From: JBKBIP01 sp046297495
GTDB lineage: Bacteria; Planctomycetota; Planctomycetia; Gemmatales; Gemmataceae
Reading direction: 5' to 3'
DNA: 64,000 nucleotides
Assembly (NCBI GenBank): GCA_046297495.1
Contig: JBKBIP010000004.1
Span: forward strand, 1-64,000
Below, piece by piece: positions 17,833-26,700 of the stretch. The position numbers and the translations under genes are program-made. The notes under the pieces were generated by a model. It was not told the origin of the DNA and searched no databases. It saw only the letters and a list, made by a program, of their open reading frames with translations. Every line of letters starts with the position of its first letter. The first letter of the stretch is position 1.

Positions 17833-20301
17833 TCAATGGATATACAGCAGCTCACGGGTGTTCAGTAGCACCCACATGAGGTCTTGCGTCGCTTGCGCGC
17901 GGTCGCTGTTGGCGGCGAAATGTTGCCGCATCAGCTCCATTTCTTGGGAGCGCGGCAGCCGGCACAGCACGCTGAGGTACACTTCCTCAATGAGTTGCTC
18001 ATCGGTCAGCTGGGCACGGGCTAGTTGGGCGGCTCGGCCGTTGTTAGCGGCGATGCGGGTGGCTAGGCTCTTGCCATTGATCAGGTGCAATGCCTGAGTC
18101 ATGCTGGCCTCGTCGGTGCGCTCGCAGGCGCAAGTCGATTCACCACGGGGCCGGCCAAATAGCTCCAGCATTTCCGCCGTCATGGCCCGATCCGGCAGCT
18201 GGCCGGCGCGCACGCCCCCCGCCGGCAGCGCCACCGATCCTTGCGAGCCGTAGCGTGCCCGGAAGTTCTCGCGGATGCCGGTGGCGTGGCTGACCGTATC
18301 AAACAGCTGTTCCGCCGACAGCCGGCGCGGCAGAGCGTGCGAGAAGTTGGTCAGGTCCTCGGCATTGCTGGGGTTGGTGCGCGTCGAAAGCTGGTACGTC
18401 CGCGAGTTGAGCATGGTCCGCAACAGGTGGCGGACATCATAATCCTGATCCACGAAATCCTTCGCCAAGGCATCGAGCAGCGGGGCGTTGACCGGCGGAT
18501 TGCTGGAGCGAATATCATCCACCGGATCAATGATCCCTCGGCCAAAGAGATGGCTCCACAGGCGGTTGACCGTGGCCCGCGCGAAGAAGGGATTGTCCTT
18601 GCGGGTCATCCAGTCGGCCAAAACGGCGCGGGCGTCCTGGTCGCCGGTGACGGTGATCGATTCGGCGTCGAGATATTTGGGGGTCAACAGGGCGCCGGTG
18701 CCTGGATGACGAGCCTGGGCCACATTTTGATTACAGAAGATCACCTGATCGTCGCGGCGCGAGCCGGCTTTGCGGCCCACCTGGGAGAAAAACGCCGACA
18801 TGCCGTAGTAATCATTTTGCACCCATTTCTCGAAGGGGTGGTCGTGACACTTGGCGCACATCAAGCGAATGCCAAGAAAGACCTGCACCGTCGCTTCCGA
18901 GGCGTCGTCGGCGTTGCCAAAGACCCGGTAAAAATTGGCCGGCGGATTCTCGGCACAGCTGCCATCCGCTGTGATGATCTCGCGTGCGAACTGGTCGAAC
19001 GGTTGATTGGCGGCGATGCTATCGCGCAGCCAACGGTACAAGCCCCAGGTTCCCTTGTCGCGCATCAGGTCGAAGCGAATGCGGAGCAAGTCGGCCCATT
19101 TGCTGGCCCAAAATTCGGCATGTTCGGGCCGTTCCAACAGAGCGTCGATGACCTTGGCTCGCTTGGTCGGGCTGGTGTCGTTCAGAAAGGCGCGGATTTC
19201 CGCCGGCGTCGGCGGCAAGCCGATGACATCATAATATACCCGCCGCAAAAATTCCGCGTCGCTGCACAACTCCGACGGCAAAATTTCCATCGACTTTAGC
19301 TTGGCGTTGATGAGCCGGTCGATGTAATTATTCTCTGGCGGGTTGGTCCAAGCAAATCGCGGATCGTGTTGCAGCACCACCAAATTGCTGACTGCGACGA
19401 AGGCCCCGTAGCGAACCATGATGGCCGCCTCTCCCTTGTACGACAGCTCGACCAAGCCGGTCTCGTTCACGCGCGCGGATAGGTCGTTGTTCGAGCTATA
19501 GCGGGCGTCGCGCGTGACATCACGGACGCTGCCATCGCTGTAGCGCGCCAGCGCGAGCAGTTGCTGTTCCTGATTCGGCGCGGCGAAGGAGCGGAACGCA
19601 GGGAACACTTCCAGGCCGATGAGCTTCGGAGCCGTGGCGACATCGACCGTCCCCCCTTCGCGGATCCAGCGCTCGAAAAGTTGGGCATAGTCACTATCCT
19701 TGTCGAAGCGCTTGCCCCCTTCGTGCAGGGCTTGGCCAGTGGGCTTGAGGATCAACAAACTTTGCGCCGGATCGATGAAATTCAGGCGTCGGCCATCCGT
19801 GCCGCGCGTCAGCGTGCGATAATCGCCAGCCGGATCGTAGCCGAGCAGCGAAATCTTGAACCCCTGCTTGCCTGACGCCGCCCCGTGGCAGGCGCCGCTG
19901 TTGCAGCTTGCCTTGGCCAAGATCGGCATGATGTCGTTGGTGAAGCTCACCGGCCGCGGTTCCACGCTCTGGACGGTCACGGCCACCGTCACCGTCATGT
20001 CGCCGATGACCTGAAGAGTGGTTTCGCCATTCCCTTTGGGAGTGACGATGCCTCGTGCGTCCACGGCGGCGATGGCCGGGTCGCTGGAAACATAGCGCAC
20101 CGCGCGTGTCAGGTCGCGGATCGAGCCGTCCGCCAGCTCGCCGCTGACCAGCAGCTGTTGCCGCGCGCCAGCGTGGCTCAAGATTACTTGGGCCGGTTCG
20201 ACGCTCAGTTTGGCGGCCTTGGGCGGTGTCTCGGCTGCCAACGCGGACACGATGAACAACACACCCAGCATGATGCACGGGAAAGAAGCAGTGCGCGGCA
20301 T
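17833..20301 (-). CDS. DUF1549/DUF1553 protein with N-terminal BIG2 domain
   Basis: An 822-residue exported protein. The start at 20301 is preferred over upstream in-frame codons because AAGAGGTG lies eight bases before it and a signal peptide follows (ILMOST-type hydrophobic run ending near SALAAE). An Ig-like BIG2 domain is near 30-110, then a cytochrome-type CNSGACHGA near 135. A second Ig-like stretch spans 215-310. DUF1549 starts near 330 (YYDVIGLPPTPAEIRAFL), CAKCHDHPFEKW lies near 485, and DUF1553 fills the C-terminus (FFARATVNRLWSHLFGRG). Compared with the other two copies in this window, the Ig domain comes before the first heme-like motif. It is last in a minus-strand run after a DUF1549 gene and a DUF1501 gene. 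Confidence 0.9.
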   Translation of the reverse strand: MPRTASFPCIMLGVLFIVSALAAETPPKAAKLSVEPAQVILSHAGARQQLLVSGELADGSIRDLTRAVRYVSSDPAIAAVDARGIVTPKGNGETTLQVIGDMTVTVAVTVQSVEPRPVSFTNDIMPILAKASCNSGACHGAASGKQGFKISLLGYDPAGDYRTLTRGTDGRRLNFIDPAQSLLILKPTGQALHEGGKRFDKDSDYAQLFERWIREGGTVDVATAPKLIGLEVFPAFRSFAAPNQEQQLLALARYSDGSVRDVTRDARYSSNNDLSARVNETGLVELSYKGEAAIMVRYGAFVAVSNLVVLQHDPRFAWTNPPENNYIDRLINAKLKSMEILPSELCSDAEFLRRVYYDVIGLPPTPAEIRAFLNDTSPTKRAKVIDALLERPEHAEFWASKWADLLRIRFDLMRDKGTWGLYRWLRDSIAANQPFDQFAREIITADGSCAENPPANFYRVFGNADDASEATVQVFLGIRLMCAKCHDHPFEKWVQNDYYGMSAFFSQVGRKAGSRRDDQVIFCNQNVAQARHPGTGALLTPKYLDAESITVTGDQDARAVLADWMTRKDNPFFARATVNRLWSHLFGRGIIDPVDDIRSSNPPVNAPLLDALAKDFVDQDYDVRHLLRTMLNSRTYQLSTRTNPSNAEDLTNFSHALPRRLSAEQLFDTVSHATGIRENFRARYGSQGSVALPAGGVRAGQLPDRAMTAEMLELFGRPRGESTCACERTDEASMTQALHLINGKSLATRIAANNGRAAQLARAQLTDEQLIEEVYLSVLCRLPRSQEMELMRQHFAANSDRAQATQDLMWVLLNTRELLYIH

Positions 20302-20390
20302 GGGAACAGCACCTCTTGGCATGGTCGGCGGGTCGCAAGTAGGATAATCGGCCAACCTCGGCAGCACGGTCAGCCGGCAGGTTTGCATCG

Positions 20391-20396
20391 ATTATA
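20391..20396 (-). promoter_or_regulatory. Putative -10 box upstream of the BIG2-DUF1549 gene
   Basis: TATAAT on the minus strand about 90 bases before the chosen ATG. No convincing -35 at the right distance was found. Confidence 0.3.
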
Positions 20397-20458
20397 ATGG
20401 GAAGGGAGTCACAATACGATAGGTTCTTCCATTTTTTCAAAGGGGTAGCCAAGGGATT

Positions 20459-20507
20459 GGATCCCTCGTTTCGCGCTGGCGATCAGCTGACGCGAAACGA
20501 GGAATCC
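20459..20507. repeat. Dispersed palindrome, GATTC-TCGTTTCGCG family
   Basis: Arms of 17 bases with one mismatch (20459-20475 and 20491-20507, core CCTCGTTTCGCG) around a 15-base centre. The arm sequence matches the palindromes at 31638, 41266 and 62965. It lies between the DUF1501 stop and the next DUF1549 gene. Confidence 0.7.
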
Positions 20508-20563
20508 ACGATTGCCGATCCGCGGAACAGATAGTCCCAGGGGGTCTTAGCACTCCCCCCCAC

Positions 20564-21853
20564 TCACTCAAATAGCCCTTCAATAACCTCCCCGTGCGGG
20601 ATGAGCAGCACGGGTCGGCCGGTCGGGGTGTAGTATTCCTTCAGGTGATCCAAACCCAGGGCATGACAGATCGACGCGGCCAGATCATCAGGTTTGATGT
20701 TCGTGCCGCTGTCAGGTCCATGCCCTTTCTTGTCCGTGCCGCCGATGAGGTTGTTGCTCTTCACGCCACCGCCGGCCATGAGCGTCCACATGGCGCGTGG
20801 CCAGTGATCGCGACCGGCGTTGCGATTGATCGTCGGCGTCCGGCCAAATTCCCCCGTGCAGACCACCAGTGTGCGGCGCAACAGTCCCTTGGCGTCCAGC
20901 ATCGCGATCAACGCCGGCAAGCCGGCATCGAGGCGCGGTAGCAATTTGTTCTTGAGATTATTGAAATTATCCAGGTGGGTGTCCCAGCCCTCGAAGTTGA
21001 CCGTCACGAAACGGACGCCATGTTCCACCAACCGGCCCGCCAGCAACAGGCTCTGGCTAAATTCATCGGCGGCGAACAGCTTGGCGATGGCGGGGGATTC
21101 CTTGCTGACATCAAAGGCAGATTGGGCGCGGGGGGACACGATCATGGCTTGGGCCGCCTGCCCGAAGCGATCCAGGCCTTCGAGCAAGGCGTTCGACGCC
21201 TCGGCTTGGCGAAACTTCGTATCCAAATCGCGCAGCAGGGCCTCACGTTGTTTCACCTTGTTGATGGTCAGGCCATTGGTCAGGGTCAGACCGCGCACCT
21301 CGAACGGTTGGCCTGGCTTGGGCGTGTCAGCCGTTTTGAAGGAGGAATAGGCCACGCCAAGAAATCCCGGTCCCATCTCACTGCGTGGGATGGCCACGAA
21401 CGACGGCAGATCGATGGGGCCAGGGCGTTCCTTGCTGGCCACGGCGCCCAATCCCGGATGCACCACCGCTGGCGACGGGCGATTGCCGGTGAAGATGTAT
21501 TCATTGGCCTGCGGATGGGCGCCGGAGGTATGACGGATGCCGCGAATGAGGGTGAATCGGTCCAGCGCCTGTCCCAGTTTCGCCAGATGCTCGCACACGG
21601 GCACGCCGGGAATCTTGCTGGCGATGCGGCGGAATTCTCCTTGTTCTTCCACGGGGGCTTCCGGCTTCATATCCAATGTGTCGAGGTGAGCCGGTCCACC
21701 AGCCAGGTGAATGAAGATCACCGCATCAGCGCGGGGTTGGCGCGATGTGGCGGCGGCCAGGCGCAGATAATCGCTCAGGCTCCAACCGAGCAGACCCAGA
21801 AAGCCGACCCGCAACGCCTCGCGCCGAGTAGGGCCGTGGCAATATGATGTCAT
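20564..21853 (-). CDS. DUF1501 family protein, Tat-exported
   Basis: A 429-residue protein, paralogous to the one at 242-1537. The twin-arginine region is TRREALRVGFLG (about 9-20) followed by a hydrophobic run. Hallmarks are FIHLAGGPAHLDTLD near 45, GWDTHLDNF near 285, TGEFGRTPTIN and GRDHWPRAM. ATG 21853 is chosen because AAGGGGGGAA precedes it. It starts 39 bases after the stop of the upstream DUF1549 gene, so the two are almost surely cotranscribed. Confidence 0.92.
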   Translation of the reverse strand: MTSYCHGPTRREALRVGFLGLLGWSLSDYLRLAAATSRQPRADAVIFIHLAGGPAHLDTLDMKPEAPVEEQGEFRRIASKIPGVPVCEHLAKLGQALDRFTLIRGIRHTSGAHPQANEYIFTGNRPSPAVVHPGLGAVASKERPGPIDLPSFVAIPRSEMGPGFLGVAYSSFKTADTPKPGQPFEVRGLTLTNGLTINKVKQREALLRDLDTKFRQAEASNALLEGLDRFGQAAQAMIVSPRAQSAFDVSKESPAIAKLFAADEFSQSLLLAGRLVEHGVRFVTVNFEGWDTHLDNFNNLKNKLLPRLDAGLPALIAMLDAKGLLRRTLVVCTGEFGRTPTINRNAGRDHWPRAMWTLMAGGGVKSNNLIGGTDKKGHGPDSGTNIKPDDLAASICHALGLDHLKEYYTPTGRPVLLIPHGEVIEGLFE

Positions 21854-21892
21854 GGAATGGTTCCCCCCTTGACAGGATGGCCTAGCCACTTG

Positions 21893-24301
21893 TCAATGAT
21901 TCGTGATGAATTCCTGGGTATTCAGTAACGCCCACAGCAAATCGCGCAAACCTTCCTTGAGGTCCTGAGCTTTTGTCAAGTGTTGAACACTTCGTCTCAG
22001 CTCTTGGTCATCCGGCAGCCGGCTGAGGGTACGCAGATAAGCCGCGCGCGCCAAGGCGGCGGGTTCGGCATCCGGTTTCACTTCCTGAAGCCAGCCATCC
22101 TTGCGGTCCAGCGCAGCCAGCAAATCCTGATCATTGCGCAGGAAGATGGCCTGCGCCAGCGACGGATCAGATTCACGCTCGCAATCGCAGTTGACTTGCC
22201 GCAACGGTTTGCCGAAGACGGCTAAGGCGAACTCCAAACTACGAAAACTGGCCGTCGCCTGAACGCCGATGCGCCGATTCGTGACATTCGTATGCACCTG
22301 GGCCAATTGTTTCTGGTCGGCCGTCGCTTGGTAGATGGCATCCACCGCGACCTCAGCGGGCAAGCGGCGCATCAGGGCGTGGCTGAAATTGCGTTCATCG
22401 CTTCGATTGCTGTCATTCGTCTGCCAACTTAGCTGATACGTTCGGCTGCTAGTGATCTCGCGGTGTAGCCACTTCATGTCGTAACCGCTTTTAATGAAGC
22501 CCTGAGACAAATACGCCAGCAGTTCGGGATTGCTGGGGGGATTGCCCAGGTGATGGTCGTCCGGCGGGTTGACGATCCCCTTGCCGAAATAATAGGCCCA
22601 CACCCGATTGACGAAGGCGGGAGCAAAATAGGGATTGTCCGGCTGACGCAGCCAAGCCATCAGCGGCTGGCGCGGATCGGCAAGTTGGTCGGTATCGACT
22701 TCGGCGCCGCCGAGCAGCTTGGCCTTCAGCGCCGGCTTCTCCTTGCGCGGTGGGGCAGGCGCGGCAATGTACACTTCGCGCCATGGCGCTGGCTCTCCCG
22801 CGCGGGCCAACTGGAGGTATTTCCCGCGGCGCTTGGCGGCGATCTCCTTGATCGGCATACCCAGCGACTCCTGCAAGCGCTGATGAGCCGCTTCGGCGTC
22901 CGGGGCGATGCCGGTCTTGATGCGCTCAAAGAACATGGTGAACTGCTGGAAATCTTGCTGCGTCCAAACATCAAAAGGGTGTTTGTGGCATTGCGCGCAA
23001 TCAAGCCGAACGCCCAGGAAGGCATAAGCGAAGTGGAGGGCTTTTTCCTCCGGCTGGCTGACATTACTGCGGTGCCAGTAGTGCGGCATGAAGGCCCGGT
23101 TGCCATAATCCTCCGGCGCTTGGGTCCGACAATAACTGCTCATCTCCCACGTGTAATCCTCGTAGCTCTGTCCCGGCTGCCGACTGCTGGCCAAGACGAT
23201 CCCTTCGACAAGCCGGTCGTAACCGACATTATCTTGCACCCGTTTCTCGATCCAGCGCTGCCATTGCTGGCCAACCAGCGAGGCAAACTCGGTTCCACCC
23301 AAAAACGCCAGCGCATTGAGTCCGGTCTGATCGCACAGCTTGGTCGTCCACCACACGGCATAGGCGGGGCGTTCCAGCAATTCATCGATCTTCTTGTTCC
23401 GCTTGTTTGGGTCCTTGTCGGAAAGAAAAGCCAGCACCTCGTCGGGAGTTGGCAAAGTACCCGTGATGTCGATACTCACGCGGCGGAGGAATTCGGCATC
23501 GTCGCACAGCGGCGCGGGCACCACGCCAAGCTGACGCAGCTTGCCGGCCACCAGCTCGTCGATGCGATTCTGGGCCGGGAAAGCGAACTCTCGTTCCTTG
23601 GCCCCCGGCAACGGCACGAGCACCGGCACCGTGCGGACGCCGCCCCCGAACGTGGCGACCATGACGGTATCACCGGGGCGAAGCGCGGTGATCCGCCCGC
23701 TCTCGTCAATCGCTGCCGTGCTGTCGTCATTGCTGGTGAATTGCGTCAAGGCGGTGACATCTTCCGTGGTGCGGTCGGCGAAGTGGGCGACTACCCGCAG
23801 CCGGACCTGGCTCCCCTTCGCGGACAAGAGCACCTGCGCCGGTGTGATCTCCAGTCTTTCGACGGACGCTTCTTGCCCCGCTCGATACGGAGCACCAGCC
23901 GCGATCCAGTCGCGCAGCAAGCGATACGGCCAGCTGTCCACGGAGAAACGCTCTCCCCCTTTGTGAAAGCGAATGTTAGTGGCCTTGAGCAAGGCCAAAC
24001 TTTCGTCCGGGTCGCGCGGGTCGAGCCGTTGTTCTTTCACTAGGCCGTCATGGTCCATTTGCGGATCGGAGCTGAACAGCGACAAGCGAAAGCCACCTTG
24101 TCCTTGAAACGAACCGTGACAGGCGCGATTGCTACATCCCAGCTTGCCGAGCAATGGTTGCACATGCCGCGTGAAACCGGGCACGCCCCCCGGACCATCC
24201 TTCGCCCAACGCTGTTCGGCAGCGAGTACTTCCTCGGCCCAGCTGGCGGACGAACCGAACACGAATAAACAGCCGGTGACTAGCCAGAGTCGGATCAACA
24301 T
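21893..24301 (-). CDS. DUF1549/DUF1553 protein with cytochrome-like N-terminus
   Basis: An 802-residue exported protein, close paralogue of the gene at 1681-4134 with the same domain order: signal peptide (ending near SASWAEE), CSNRACHGSFQGQGG, BIG2-like stretch, DUF1549 (SIDITGTLPTPDEVLAFL), CAQCHKHPFDVW, and DUF1553 (FAPAFVNRVWAYYFGKG). The start at 24301 begins directly with the signal peptide. A good promoter candidate lies about 110 bases upstream. It leads a three-gene minus-strand run: DUF1549, DUF1501, BIG2-DUF1549. Confidence 0.92.
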   Translation of the reverse strand: MLIRLWLVTGCLFVFGSSASWAEEVLAAEQRWAKDGPGGVPGFTRHVQPLLGKLGCSNRACHGSFQGQGGFRLSLFSSDPQMDHDGLVKEQRLDPRDPDESLALLKATNIRFHKGGERFSVDSWPYRLLRDWIAAGAPYRAGQEASVERLEITPAQVLLSAKGSQVRLRVVAHFADRTTEDVTALTQFTSNDDSTAAIDESGRITALRPGDTVMVATFGGGVRTVPVLVPLPGAKEREFAFPAQNRIDELVAGKLRQLGVVPAPLCDDAEFLRRVSIDITGTLPTPDEVLAFLSDKDPNKRNKKIDELLERPAYAVWWTTKLCDQTGLNALAFLGGTEFASLVGQQWQRWIEKRVQDNVGYDRLVEGIVLASSRQPGQSYEDYTWEMSSYCRTQAPEDYGNRAFMPHYWHRSNVSQPEEKALHFAYAFLGVRLDCAQCHKHPFDVWTQQDFQQFTMFFERIKTGIAPDAEAAHQRLQESLGMPIKEIAAKRRGKYLQLARAGEPAPWREVYIAAPAPPRKEKPALKAKLLGGAEVDTDQLADPRQPLMAWLRQPDNPYFAPAFVNRVWAYYFGKGIVNPPDDHHLGNPPSNPELLAYLSQGFIKSGYDMKWLHREITSSRTYQLSWQTNDSNRSDERNFSHALMRRLPAEVAVDAIYQATADQKQLAQVHTNVTNRRIGVQATASFRSLEFALAVFGKPLRQVNCDCERESDPSLAQAIFLRNDQDLLAALDRKDGWLQEVKPDAEPAALARAAYLRTLSRLPDDQELRRSVQHLTKAQDLKEGLRDLLWALLNTQEFITNH

Positions 24302-24417
24302 GGTGCAATCTTCCCTACAAGGCGGGCCAGCGTGGCAGGCCTGAAAAAGGTAGGCAGCAAGCCAAGAGGCCAAGAAAGAATCATACAAATGGTGGGCGGG
24401 AAACGAACATTCCCCAC

Positions 24418-24446
24418 ATTATAATTGTTCCATGATCTCCGTCCAA
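24418..24446 (-). promoter_or_regulatory. Sigma70-type promoter for the DUF1549-DUF1501 operon
   Basis: On the minus strand, TTGGAC (24446-24441), a 17-base spacer and a perfect TATAAT (24423-24418). The ATG is at 24301, implying a leader of about 110 bases. Confidence 0.55.
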
Positions 24447-24536
24447 TTCTATAAACTTTATTTAATTGCACCGAAATTCACCTTTAAGATTTGGTATGCT
24501 CTGAATCAGCATGCGTGATTCGGACAGAGCGTGAGA

Positions 24537-24542
24537 TATAAT
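24537..24542 (+). promoter_or_regulatory. -10 box for the small two-gene module
   Basis: TATAAT 33 bases before the ATG at 24576. No strong -35 box is seen at the proper spacing. Confidence 0.35.
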
Positions 24543-24575
24543 AAAGGTGTCTATTGTTCATCAGAAAGGGCCAGT

Positions 24576-24809
24576 ATGACCAAACTCATTGTGGATGAAA
24601 ATTTGCCGATGCGACTTCCACAGCTCCTTCAACCTGTGGAATTGTGCGACACCGAGGGCCGGGTATTGGGCCGCTACTTTCCGCATCTTGATCCGTCCCA
24701 GTTTAACCTGGAGCCACGGATCAACGCAGATGAGCTGCTCCGCCGCAAGATGTCCCATGAAAAAACCTACTCCACGGCTGAAGTCTTGAAGCACTTGGAG
24801 AACCTTTGA
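24576..24809 (+). CDS. Small protein, possible antitoxin of a type II pair
   Basis: A 77-residue protein, MTKLIVDENL at the start, ending in HLENL. The first 45 residues read as a short beta-rich domain (LCDTEGRVLGRYFPHLD), followed by an acidic/helical tail (RINADELLRRKMSHEKTYSTAEVLKHL). I do not recognise a named family; similar short proteins with a 'D.EGR.LG.F.P' pattern precede RelE-like toxins in Planctomycetes and cyanobacteria. ATG 24576 follows AGAAAGGG. Its stop TGA overlaps the start of the next gene by one base. Antitoxin function is inferred from size, order and coupling. Confidence 0.65.
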   Translation: MTKLIVDENLPMRLPQLLQPVELCDTEGRVLGRYFPHLDPSQFNLEPRINADELLRRKMSHEKTYSTAEVLKHLENL

Positions 24810-25075
24810 TGTTCCAAATCGATTGGACACAGTCAGCCTTGGATGAACTGACCGTCCTTTGGCTAACAGGTGATTCACAGTTAAGACAGCTGATCACTGA
24901 AGCGACTCATCTAATCGATCAAGAATTGCAGGCCAATCCTCATGAGCAAGGAGAGTCTCGTGGCGGAGAAGAACGGATTTTCTTCGTTTATCCGCTGGGT
25001 GTACAATTCATTATCCTCCATCAACCTCCCAGCGTGCGCGTTCTTCACGTTTGGGACATTCGGCGGAACAAGTAG
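24809..25075 (+). CDS. RelE/ParE-like toxin candidate
   Basis: An 88-residue protein with the outline of the RelE/ParE fold: an N-terminal strand (FQIDWTQSALDEL, typical 'w...A..dl'), a helix with paired acidic residues, LQANPHEQGESR (the usual 'L..nP...g..r' turn), then strands (RIFFVYPLGVQFIILH) and VRVLHVWDIRRNK, the last strand with basic residues. These features suggest an mRNA interferase or gyrase-poison-like toxin, but catalytic residues cannot be assigned by eye. ATG 24809 overlaps the previous stop (TGATG). Confidence 0.65.
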   Translation: MFQIDWTQSALDELTVLWLTGDSQLRQLITEATHLIDQELQANPHEQGESRGGEERIFFVYPLGVQFIILHQPPSVRVLHVWDIRRNK

Positions 25076-25128
25076 CATGAGAACGAACGTTCGACGGATA
25101 GACCATTCGGTGCTATTCGATGGATACT

Positions 25129-25554
25129 TCACTTGGACTCATTTCTTCCCAACAACCGCGCGTCGAACGGCAACGGCAACAAATCCGCCAAGCGCCAGCG
25201 GGCCGTCTCGTGCGTGAGATTGCCAAGGATCACTTCCAAATCCGAGCCGAACTCCCACAAGATTTGCCGGCAGGCGCCGCAGGGGGGAGTTGGGTCGGCG
25301 GTGTCGGCGACGATGGCGACGCGGCGAAAGTAGCGATGCCCATCCGACAGGGCCTTGAACATGGCCACGCGCTCGGCGCACAGGGTCAAGCCGTAGGTGG
25401 CATTCTCGATGTTGCAGCCAGTGATGATTTGTCCTTCGATTGTCTCCAGCGCCGCCCCAACCTGAAAATGGGAAAACGGGGCGACCGCGTGGCGCCGCGC
25501 AGCGCGGGCTTGGTTCAGCAGCTCCGCGATGGTGTTTTCCGGGGTCGATGACAT
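25129..25554 (-). CDS. cdd: Cytidine deaminase
   Basis: A 141-residue zinc enzyme that deaminates cytidine and deoxycytidine for pyrimidine salvage. It is of the homotetrameric class by length. Motifs are SHFQVGAALE (about 26-35), GCNIENATYG (about 45-54), CAERVAMFKA (about 58-67, with zinc Cys and catalytic Glu) and PPCGACRQILWEF (about 91-103, the other two zinc cysteines). The start at 25554 is supported by GAGGAT upstream. It is transcribed divergently from the dehydrogenase at 25665. Confidence 0.95.
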   Translation of the reverse strand: MSSTPENTIAELLNQARAARRHAVAPFSHFQVGAALETIEGQIITGCNIENATYGLTLCAERVAMFKALSDGHRYFRRVAIVADTADPTPPCGACRQILWEFGSDLEVILGNLTHETARWRLADLLPLPFDARLLGRNESK

Positions 25555-25664
25555 GGTGGAATCCTCAAAGCCGTTCGTTGCCACGCTCACTTTCCGTACC
25601 ATATCATAAAAGAGCAAAGACCGTGTGGTTTCCAACCATGAAACACCATTCAGGAGACCTACTC

Positions 25665-26690
25665 ATGCGTGCGATGGCATTCGCGCAGCCGGGGGGCGTC
25701 GAGGTACTGCAATTGATGGATTTGCCCATTCCCACCCTCGACGATGACGAAGTGTTGGTGCAGGTCAAGGCGTGCGGGCTGAATCATCTGGACATCTGGG
25801 TGCGCAAGGGGCTGCCGATCCAGATTCCCATGCCGCACATCGGCGGTTGCGAAGCGACCGGCATTGTCTCGGATGTGGGCCGCAAGGTCACGCAGGTGAA
25901 GCCGGGGCAGCACGTGCTCATCGCGCCGGGGCAGGCCGATCCTTCTTCGGAATGGTGCAATCGCAATCTGGACAGCTGCGCCGACGATTACCACATCCAC
26001 GGCTATCAGACCCAAGGAGGATTCGCGGAGTTCACCAAGGCCAAAGCCTGGGACGTGCTGCCGATCAGCACGGCGTGGTCGTTCGTCGAATGGGCCGCCG
26101 TGCCGCTGACCTTCGTGACCGCCTGGAACATGCTGCACCACAAGGCCCAGATTCAACCCAATGACACGGTGGTGATTATCGGCGCGTCAAGCGGCGTCGG
26201 CACAGCGGGTATTCAAATCGCCAAGGCGGCGCAAGCGCGGGTCTTCGCCGTGGCTGGCAGCGACGAGAAGTTGCGCAAGGCCGAGGAGCTGGGCGCCGAT
26301 GTCCTGCTCAACTATAACACGCACGACATCGGCAAGGAGGTCCGCCGTCAGACGGATGGCAAAGGAGCGGACATCGTCTTCGAGCACGTCGGAGCGGCGA
26401 TTTGGGCGCAAGCCTTGAAGTGCCTGGGGAAGAATGGTCGGCTCGTGACCTGCGGCGCCACCACCGGCAGCAAGGTGGAAATCGACCTGCGTTTCTTCTT
26501 CACCCAACAACACGCCATCTTGGGGGCTTACATGGGCAGCCGCCACGAGCTGAAGCAATGTCTGCGCCTGATCGAGCAGCGCGTCTTCCGTCCGGTGGTG
26601 GATTCGGTCTTCCCCCTGGAGAAACTGGCCGAGGCTCAACACCGCATGGAGAGCCGGGAAATGTTCGGCAAGATCGTCATCACGCCGTGA
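25665..26690 (+). CDS. Medium-chain dehydrogenase/reductase (zinc-type alcohol dehydrogenase family)
   Basis: A 341-residue MDR enzyme. The N-terminal GroES-like domain has VKACGLNHLDIWVRKG (about 34-49) and HIGGCEATGIV (about 58-68). The Rossmann domain has IGASSGVGTAGIQIA (about 172-186), indicating NADPH/NADH binding. The catalytic zinc ligands are not fully conventional: Cys at CGLNHLD and Cys at GGCEA are present. The structural-zinc lobe is replaced by SEWCNRNLDSCADDY, with only two cysteines. It resembles the quinone oxidoreductase-like/alcohol dehydrogenase families common in Planctomycetes. ATG 25665 follows CAGGAGA. A Uma2 gene follows 10 bases after its stop. The substrate is unknown. 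Confidence 0.88.
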   Translation: MRAMAFAQPGGVEVLQLMDLPIPTLDDDEVLVQVKACGLNHLDIWVRKGLPIQIPMPHIGGCEATGIVSDVGRKVTQVKPGQHVLIAPGQADPSSEWCNRNLDSCADDYHIHGYQTQGGFAEFTKAKAWDVLPISTAWSFVEWAAVPLTFVTAWNMLHHKAQIQPNDTVVIIGASSGVGTAGIQIAKAAQARVFAVAGSDEKLRKAEELGADVLLNYNTHDIGKEVRRQTDGKGADIVFEHVGAAIWAQALKCLGKNGRLVTCGATTGSKVEIDLRFFFTQQHAILGAYMGSRHELKQCLRLIEQRVFRPVVDSVFPLEKLAEAQHRMESREMFGKIVITP

Positions 26691-26700
26691 GGGAACGGAC

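Noticed and set aside
22550..24043. Plus-strand open frame of 497 codons
   Set aside because: It lies wholly antisense to the DUF1549/1553 gene at 21893-24301, which has clear family motifs. Its translation is Arg/Gly/His-rich with no motif, as expected of a GC-rich shadow.
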